NCBI GenBank assembly: GCA_036847245.1 | Contig: DAIUAL010000035.1 | Coordinates: 1 to 20,164, forward strand | Direction: 5' to 3' | DNA length: 20,164 nt | Source: UBA4661 sp002405405 | Lineage (GTDB): Bacteria > Bacteroidota > Ignavibacteria > Kapaibacteriales > UBA4661 | In this document: positions 15,128 through 20,164 of the stretch, one piece after another | How positions within the stretch are numbered: the stretch's first letter is position 1 | Layout of the letters: every line of letters begins with the position of its first letter | The notes under the pieces: model-generated | What the model saw: the letters and a program-made list of their open reading frames with translations, nothing else | What the model was told of the DNA's origin: nothing | Databases searched by the model: none | Position numbers and translations under genes: made by a program

Positions 15128-15511
15128 ATGTCCATTCGTACAGAAAAAGTTGCTAGTGTTTTGAAAAAAGCACTTATTCAACCACTTTCAGCTATTGCAG
15201 GTGAGGTAGGGGCAGGCTTGGTATCTGTGACACAAGTTCGTGTGTCGCCAGACTTGCGTAATGCCAAAGTGTATCTCAGTTTCTTCGGTGGTACACTATC
15301 CTCCGAACAAGCCCTGAAAGTGGTGCAAGAGCGAGCTAAAAATATTCGCCATGATGTAACACATGAGGTGCGTTTAAAATTTTCGCCGGAATTAAAATTT
15401 TTCCTCGATGATACGCTTGAAACGATTGACTCGGTTGATGCGTTGCTGAGAAAAGCACAAAATCCTGATCCTTTAGATTTTTCGGCGATCAATCGTGGAA
15501 AAAAGAGATAG
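15128..15511 (+). CDS. rbfA: 30S ribosome-binding factor RbfA
   Basis: RbfA is a small KH-type protein that binds the 30S subunit near the 5' helix of 16S rRNA and is needed for late 30S assembly and cold growth. The 127-residue product has the typical opening (SIRTEKVASVLKKALIQPL), the VSVTQVRVSPDLRNAKVYLSF core, and the LKFSPELKFFLDDTLE motif near the end. It starts 47 bases after infB with no clear Shine-Dalgarno sequence. Its last 17 bases overlap the truB start in another frame, which suggests translational coupling. Confidence 0.93.
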   Translation: MSIRTEKVASVLKKALIQPLSAIAGEVGAGLVSVTQVRVSPDLRNAKVYLSFFGGTLSSEQALKVVQERAKNIRHDVTHEVRLKFSPELKFFLDDTLETIDSVDALLRKAQNPDPLDFSAINRGKKR

Positions 15512-16304
15512 TGCCAGTGAATTTCTTCGCGAGATTCCCTTTCCTTTACTCGAGCAGGCTAGCATATCGAAATTTTCGTCATGGCTTGAAACTGCTCGTA
15601 CTGATGGTGCTGTCGCTATTATTGATAAGCCTTTGCGCTGGACATCATTTGATGTGGTGAATAAGCTTCGGTGGCTGACAAAAGTCAAAAAAGTTGGTCA
15701 TGCGGGTACACTTGATCCTTTGGCAACAGGAGTCTTGGTGGTATGCTTTGGTAAAGCAACAAAATGGATCGATAGAATTCAATCGGGTACGAAGCAATAC
15801 GATGCAACGATTAAACTTGGTGCTACCACACTGACCGATGATGCTGAAGGTGAAGAAATACTTAGCGAGCAAACCCCGATCAATATCAACATAACAGAGA
15901 TTAAGGAAGCAGTTGCATCATTTGTTGGCACAATACAGCAAATTCCACCAATGTATTCTGCGATTAAAAAAGATGGTACACCACTCTATAAACTTGCTCG
16001 TAAAGGTAAAACTATCGAGCGTGCAGAACGAACGGTTACTATTCATAGTATCCATAATCTTGTGTGGTCTGTACCTTTAATAACATGTTCTGTGCGGTGC
16101 ACTAAGGGTACGTATATTCGTTCCTTAGCACGTGATATTGGCGAAGCACTCGGATGCGGCGGATATTTGGCAGGGTTACGGCGTACAGTGAGCGAACCTT
16201 TTACGGTTGATCAAGCGGTGTCAGTTAGTGATGTGATCGATCTTATGGCTGACTATACTCGTGTCGCTCTTGCTTCGGAGCATGACCCGAGTAATGAGAA
16301 ATAA
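15495..16304 (+). CDS. truB: tRNA pseudouridine(55) synthase TruB
   Basis: TruB converts U55 in the T-loop of tRNAs to pseudouridine. The 269-residue product has VGHAGTLDPLATGVLVVCFGKATK, with the catalytic Asp at 74 in GTLDP. It also has the family segments FVGTIQQIPPMYSAIKKDG and TCSVRCTKGTYIRSLARDIG. It starts with GTG at 15495 and overlaps the end of rbfA by 17 bases. This start leaves about 26 more residues ahead of the catalytic Asp than in E. coli; no ATG lies near the conserved part to replace it. It has no large C-terminal PUA domain, as in shorter bacterial TruB forms. It sits in the classic rbfA-truB-ribF order. Confidence 0.93.
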   Translation: MEKRDSASEFLREIPFPLLEQASISKFSSWLETARTDGAVAIIDKPLRWTSFDVVNKLRWLTKVKKVGHAGTLDPLATGVLVVCFGKATKWIDRIQSGTKQYDATIKLGATTLTDDAEGEEILSEQTPININITEIKEAVASFVGTIQQIPPMYSAIKKDGTPLYKLARKGKTIERAERTVTIHSIHNLVWSVPLITCSVRCTKGTYIRSLARDIGEALGCGGYLAGLRRTVSEPFTVDQAVSVSDVIDLMADYTRVALASEHDPSNEK

Positions 16305-16355
16305 AAAATATCTGGGTGCCAACTGTAAAGCACAAAAAAAATGGTATCATGCGAC

Positions 16356-16385
16356 TTGTAAAAATAAACATACTACTAGTATAGT
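16356..16385 (+). promoter_or_regulatory. Candidate promoter for ribF-rpsO
   Basis: TTGTAA (16356-16361) and TATAGT (16380-16385) are separated by 18 bases and match the sigma-70 consensus at four and five of six positions. They lie in the 127-base truB-ribF gap, 46 bases before the ribF start. TTGTAA is four bases downstream of an otherwise A-rich tract. The match is by eye only. Confidence 0.45.
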
Positions 16386-16431
16386 AGCTCTCTCTTCTGT
16401 GCATTAAGTCATAAATCCTTACAAAGACACA

Positions 16432-17391
16432 ATGATTGTTTACCACTCTTTTGACGACATAGCTTTTGACTCAAGTACCGTCTTGACAATTGGTACTTTC
16501 GATGGCGTTCATCGTGGTCATGAATCGGTTCTAGATTTATTAGTGCGGCGTTCAACTGAATATCGTGCTCGTAATGTTGTACTGACATTTCACCCGCACC
16601 CACAAGTCGTTCTCCAGCGTTCTGATCGTGAACCGATTCAACTCTTGACAACAATACAAGAGCGCATTACACTCATGCAGTCGAAAGACATTGATGCAAT
16701 TATCGTTCTGCCATTTTCCGCAGAATTTGCCAACATTGAGCCGGAAGCATTTGTTCGGGATATTCTCTGTAGCAAGATCGGCTTAAAACATATCATTGTC
16801 GGGTATGATCATTCTTTTGGTAAAGGGCGCAAAGGTAATACCGCATTACTCGAAACAATGGGGCAGGAGTTAGGTTTTAGCGTAGAGCAGTACACTGCAC
16901 TTACACATAATGATGAAACCATAAGTAGTACCAAAATTCGTCGTGCACTAAAGTCGGCAGATTTACGCTATGCTAATACCATGCTCGGCTATCCATATCG
17001 AGTTACGGGAAAAGTTGTACAAGGTGATGGTAGAGGTCGGAGACTCGGGATTCCAACTGCTAATATTCAGCCGGGTGATCCTAATAAATTATTGCCACAT
17101 AATGGTGTGTATTTAGTGTCATCAATAATTGATGGCGTAAAAGTGTATGGTATGGCAAATATTGGAACACGCCCAACATTTACCGATGATGTTCATCCGC
17201 GATTGGAAGTGCATTTTTTGAGTTTTAATCGTGGCTTATATGACAAAGAATTAACCGTGTCATTTTTGAAATTCATTCGGAAAGAACGTAAATTTGAAAG
17301 CTTTGATTTGTTTTTATCACAAGTCTTTGACGATCGCGATGTCTGCCTCGACGCGATTGAGCAGTTAGAGAAGGGGCAGGACATTTCTTGA
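16432..17391 (+). CDS. ribF: Bifunctional riboflavin kinase/FAD synthetase
   Basis: RibF phosphorylates riboflavin to FMN and adenylates FMN to FAD in the cytoplasm. The 319-residue product has both modules. The N-terminal nucleotidyltransferase contains GTFDGVHRGH at 21-30, LTFHPHPQVVL, GYDHSFGKGRKGN and SSTKIRRAL. The C-terminal riboflavin kinase has GDGRGRRLGIPTANI (198-212), NGVYLV, NIGTRPTF and a DKELTVSFLKFIRKE ending. The ATG at 16432 follows a 127-base gap with a possible promoter, so it may be transcribed separately from truB as well as with it. It ends in TGA, further evidence that TGA is a stop in this genome. Confidence 0.95.
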   Translation: MIVYHSFDDIAFDSSTVLTIGTFDGVHRGHESVLDLLVRRSTEYRARNVVLTFHPHPQVVLQRSDREPIQLLTTIQERITLMQSKDIDAIIVLPFSAEFANIEPEAFVRDILCSKIGLKHIIVGYDHSFGKGRKGNTALLETMGQELGFSVEQYTALTHNDETISSTKIRRALKSADLRYANTMLGYPYRVTGKVVQGDGRGRRLGIPTANIQPGDPNKLLPHNGVYLVSSIIDGVKVYGMANIGTRPTFTDDVHPRLEVHFLSFNRGLYDKELTVSFLKFIRKERKFESFDLFLSQVFDDRDVCLDAIEQLEKGQDIS

Positions 17392-17465
17392 GAGGTTCAA
17401 ACAGTCTTCTTTGCATCTGTTTACTACGTTTCTTGAATTGATCTACACTTATTGAGGGTACCGAT

Positions 17466-17732
17466 ATGGTAACAAAAGAACGCAAAGCAGAACTGGTGAA
17501 ACAGTTCGGCGGTTCTGAAAAAAATTCAGGGAAACCTGAAGTTCAAATTGCTCTCTTGACAGAGCACATTAATGCGCTTTCCAGTCATTTGGAAGTGCAT
17601 AAACAAGATAACCACTCCCGTCGTGGTTTGCTTCAGTTGGTAGGAAAACGTCGCAGTTTGCTTGCATATCTTCAGAAAAAAGATGTCTTGCGCTACCGTG
17701 AAATTCTTGTTCAGTTGTCTCTACGCAAATAA
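17466..17732 (+). CDS. rpsO: 30S ribosomal protein S15
   Basis: S15 is a primary 16S rRNA-binding protein of the small subunit platform. The 88-residue product matches the universal length. It shows the conserved segments GSEKNSGKPEVQIALLTEHI, HKQDNHSRRGLLQLVGKRR and LAYLQKKDVLRYREIL. GAGGG at 17454-17458 gives a good ribosome-binding site for the ATG at 17466. It ends in the usual basic tail and is followed after 12 bases by a very strong terminator. In E. coli S15 represses its own translation; the leader here is short and shows no obvious pseudoknot. Confidence 0.97.
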   Translation: MVTKERKAELVKQFGGSEKNSGKPEVQIALLTEHINALSSHLEVHKQDNHSRRGLLQLVGKRRSLLAYLQKKDVLRYREILVQLSLRK

Positions 17733-17744
17733 GTGTAAGACGGT

Positions 17745-17782
17745 GCGGCGCAGGAAATATTGTTTCTTGCGCCGCGTTTTTT
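17745..17782 (+). terminator. Rho-independent terminator after rpsO
   Basis: A 13-bp stem (GCGGCGCAGGAAA with TTTCTTGCGCCGC, one G-T wobble) closes a TATTG loop and is followed by G and six T residues. It is the strongest terminator in the window and separates rpsO from pnp. Confidence 0.92.
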
Positions 17783-17850
17783 ATCATCACACCTTTGATT
17801 TATTCTCCTATTCTCTGCTTCCCTCGATAGAAAACGCGCGTCGTTACCGC

Positions 17851-17878
17851 TTGGTCTGGCAATGTTAGTACATATGCT
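17851..17878 (+). promoter_or_regulatory. Candidate pnp promoter
   Basis: TTGGTC (17851-17856) and TATGCT (17873-17878) are spaced by 16 bases, in the 171-base gap after the rpsO terminator. Transcription from here would give a leader of about 70 bases. Both boxes are imperfect, so this is tentative. Confidence 0.35.
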
Positions 17879-17953
17879 GACAAGACGTAACGCGGCTCGT
17901 TTGTTTCTATTGGACGAAGTGAGAATTTTCCTTCATTTTTCATTTCCCATTCT

Positions 17954-20164
17954 ATGAAACATACTGTTTCAATGACACTTAATGGTGTCGAATTATCGCT
18001 CGAGACAGGGCGATTCGCAAAACTTGCCGATGGTGCCGTTATGGTGCGCCAAGGTGATACGATGGTATTGGTAACAGCTGTTGCCTCGCCTAATGATGGT
18101 ACGGTAGATTTTCTCCCTCTCACCGTTGAGTATCGCGAGCGATTAGCCGCAGCCGGAAAAATTCCGGGGAGCTTTCATCGCCGTGAAGCACGACCCGGTG
18201 ATTGGGAAATTCTCTCTGCTCGCTTGATTGACCGTCCGATTCGTCCTATGTTCCCTGAAACATGGCGTAGAGAAACACAGGTAATTGCTACGGTGTTCTC
18301 AGCAGATCGTGAGTATAATCCTGATGTACTGGCGGCTGTTGGTGCTTCTGCAGCATTGATGATTTCTTCGATTCCGTTCAATGGACCTATCGCCGAAGTA
18401 CGTGTAACGCGTAAAGATGGCCAGCTTATTTGTAATCCTACGACATCACAGTTAGAAGGAGCAGATTATGATATCGTTGTTGCCGGGACAGCCGATTCAA
18501 TCGTGATGGTCGAGGGCTCTTCTAATGAAATTTCCGAGCAAGATTTCATCGAGGCATTGACATTTGCTCAAGAGAACTTGAAAGCCTTGTGCGATTTGCA
18601 GAAAGAACTCATGGCTCTTGTGTCGAAAGAAAAAACACCGGTCGCAGACGCATCATTTCCGCAAGCTCTCATTGATTTTGTTGACACGAATGCCCGTGCA
18701 GTTATTGCCGAGCAGATGCGGAATCAATCCAGCAAAGAAGCAAGGACAGAACGCCGTCGTACCCTCAAAGAAGAACTTCTTGCAAAAGCAGCAGAAGTAT
18801 TTCCTATTGAAACACGTGAAGAGCAATTCCCCGGCGTGAATGTTGATAAAGTCATTAATGAGCAACTCAGCAATGTTGAGTATGCCGAAATGCGTGAGAT
18901 GATTCTTGCTGAAAATAAACGCTTGGACGGTCGTAATACCAAGCAAATTCGTCCAATTAGTATCGAAACAGGCGTACTCCCACGTACACATGGTTCGGCA
19001 CTGTTTACACGCGGTGAAACCCAAGCACTTGGTACCGTAACGCTTGGAACAAAGCTTGATGAGCAGTTGATTGACAGTTTATTGCCGAAATTCAATAAAC
19101 GCTTCATGTTGCATTATAACTTCCCACCATACAGCACAAATGAAGTCAAACGTATGACGGGCTTGAGCCGTCGTGAAGTGGGGCATGGTAATCTTGCAGA
19201 ACGTGCTTTTCTTGCGGTATTGCCAAGCGAAACAGAGTTCCCTTATACTCTGCGTATTGTGTCAGATGTCTTGGAATCGAATGGTTCATCATCGATGGCA
19301 ACGGTATGCTCCGGTTCGTTAGCATGCTTTGATGCGGGCGTACCAATGAAAAAACCGGTATCGGGGATTGCTATGGGCTTGATTAAAGAAGGTGACCGTG
19401 CAGCGATTTTGAGTGATATTCTTGGTGATGAAGATCACTTAGGCGATATGGATTTCAAAGTATGCGGCTCTGCAGAAGGCATTACGGCATGCCAAATGGA
19501 TATGAAAATCCAAGGTATTTCGCTTGCATTGATTGCAGAAGCATTGGAGCAAGCTCGCGAAGGACGTTTGCATATTCTTGGTAAAATGCAGGAAGCAATC
19601 GATGCGCCACGTGCTGAATTATCGCAGTATGCACCGCGCTTGACAACGTTGATGATTCCTGTTGAAGCAATCGGTGCAGTAATCGGCTCCGGTGGTGAAA
19701 CTATTCGTTCGATTTGTAAAGAAACCGGTGTTGAAATCAATATCGAAGACGATGGTAAAGTTGTTATCGCTGCCGTTGATGGCGAAGCAGCAGAAAAAGC
19801 AATGCGTATCATTCGAGCAATTGTCGATCCGCCAACTGAAGGCGCGATCTATACCGGCAAAGTCAAAGAAGTTCGAGAAGGTTTAGGTGCAATTGTAGAG
19901 TTCTTGCCGAAGAAAACCGGCTTGATTCATATTTCGCAAATTGATCATGTTCGTGTTGAAAATGTCGGTGAGTATTTTAAAGCAGGCGACAAAGTTGAAG
20001 TCAAGTTAGTCGAGATTCAAGCAGACGGTAAATTCCGCTTGAGCCGTAAAGCACTCTTGCCGGTACCGGAAGGTGTCGAAGTCCGTGAAGAGCGTCCTCG
20101 TGCACCACGAGAAGATCGTGGAGATCGTGGTGGCTATGGTCGTCGCGATGATCGTGGCGGTGAG
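17954..20164 (+). CDS. pnp: Polyribonucleotide nucleotidyltransferase (PNPase), 3' end missing
   Basis: PNPase degrades RNA from the 3' end with phosphate and can add tails in reverse. The frame is open from the ATG at 17954 to the window edge: 737 residues without a stop. The order is complete: first RNase PH domain (about 10-150), helical domain (about 150-240), second RNase PH domain, KH and S1. Catalytic-region GDEDHLGDMDF (491-501) carries Asp492 and Asp498, equivalent to E. coli Asp486 and Asp492. The KH loop is GSGG at 578-581, and S1 covers about 630-700. After S1 the protein turns Arg/Asp/Gly-rich (from about 711) and continues beyond the window, so it is longer than E. coli PNPase (711 residues). 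Its own leader and the upstream terminator make it a separate unit from rpsO. Confidence 0.95.
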   Translation, partial: MKHTVSMTLNGVELSLETGRFAKLADGAVMVRQGDTMVLVTAVASPNDGTVDFLPLTVEYRERLAAAGKIPGSFHRREARPGDWEILSARLIDRPIRPMFPETWRRETQVIATVFSADREYNPDVLAAVGASAALMISSIPFNGPIAEVRVTRKDGQLICNPTTSQLEGADYDIVVAGTADSIVMVEGSSNEISEQDFIEALTFAQENLKALCDLQKELMALVSKEKTPVADASFPQALIDFVDTNARAVIAEQMRNQSSKEARTERRRTLKEELLAKAAEVFPIETREEQFPGVNVDKVINEQLSNVEYAEMREMILAENKRLDGRNTKQIRPISIETGVLPRTHGSALFTRGETQALGTVTLGTKLDEQLIDSLLPKFNKRFMLHYNFPPYSTNEVKRMTGLSRREVGHGNLAERAFLAVLPSETEFPYTLRIVSDVLESNGSSSMATVCSGSLACFDAGVPMKKPVSGIAMGLIKEGDRAAILSDILGDEDHLGDMDFKVCGSAEGITACQMDMKIQGISLALIAEALEQAREGRLHILGKMQEAIDAPRAELSQYAPRLTTLMIPVEAIGAVIGSGGETIRSICKETGVEINIEDDGKVVIAAVDGEAAEKAMRIIRAIVDPPTEGAIYTGKVKEVREGLGAIVEFLPKKTGLIHISQIDHVRVENVGEYFKAGDKVEVKLVEIQADGKFRLSRKALLPVPEGVEVREERPRAPREDRGDRGGYGRRDDRGGE

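Noticed and set aside
16371..16388. Palindrome around TACTAGTA before ribF as an operator
   Set aside because: Only 8 bp are symmetric. The sequence is better explained as part of a -10 region, and no regulator gene supports an operator.

Overview
The window is a compact stretch of bacterial chromosome, mostly on the plus strand and mostly core information-processing genes. The order rimP-nusA-infB-rbfA-truB-ribF-rpsO-pnp is a conserved bacterial block. Three things point, by inference only, to the FCB group (Bacteroidota, Chlorobiota, Ignavibacteria or Kapabacteria-like lineages): PurN has the GGEGMYG-type active-site loop I associate with that group, MutS2 sits beside a YqeY-like gene, and many starts have AT-rich leaders with weak or absent Shine-Dalgarno sequences. 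I cannot assign a genus. There is no tRNA, rRNA, IS element, CRISPR array or phage gene.

Layout. secG (148-516) stands alone and ends at a strong intrinsic terminator. yqeY, mutS2 and a stand-alone cyclic-nucleotide-binding protein follow as a probable operon (680-4047). A 411-base intergenic region holds inverted repeats, a candidate small RNA with its own terminator, and the opposite-strand terminator of a chemotaxis receptor gene (4459-6411, minus). A divergent PlsY-family membrane protein, a small secreted-type basic protein, purN and an mltB-type lytic transglycosylase lipoprotein follow (6681-9420), closed by a terminator at 9533-9563. The translation/transcription operon runs from rimP to rpsO (9587-17732). 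It has a likely internal promoter before ribF and a very strong terminator after rpsO. pnp then starts from its own leader and runs off the window end.

Functionally, the right half makes ribosome assembly and initiation factors (RimP, RbfA, IF-2, S15), a tRNA modification enzyme (TruB), a transcription elongation/termination factor (NusA), flavin cofactor synthesis (RibF) and RNA decay (PNPase). The left half combines protein export (SecG), a tRNA-amidotransferase-like protein, recombination control or ribosome rescue (MutS2) and signalling proteins.

The most notable observation is an in-frame TGA in infB, at the domain II position where E. coli IF-2 has Cys. The same reading frame continues with conserved IF-2 sequence to a normal end. 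TGA ends mutS2 and ribF here, so genome-wide reassignment is unlikely. Local recoding, a split IF-2, or a base error must be distinguished. A second in-frame stop (TAA) lies directly before the conserved LEF motif at the N-terminus of mutS2. Other points of interest are a PlsY homologue lacking several active-site residues, a candidate small RNA, and arginine/glycine-rich repeats in both IF-2 and PNPase.
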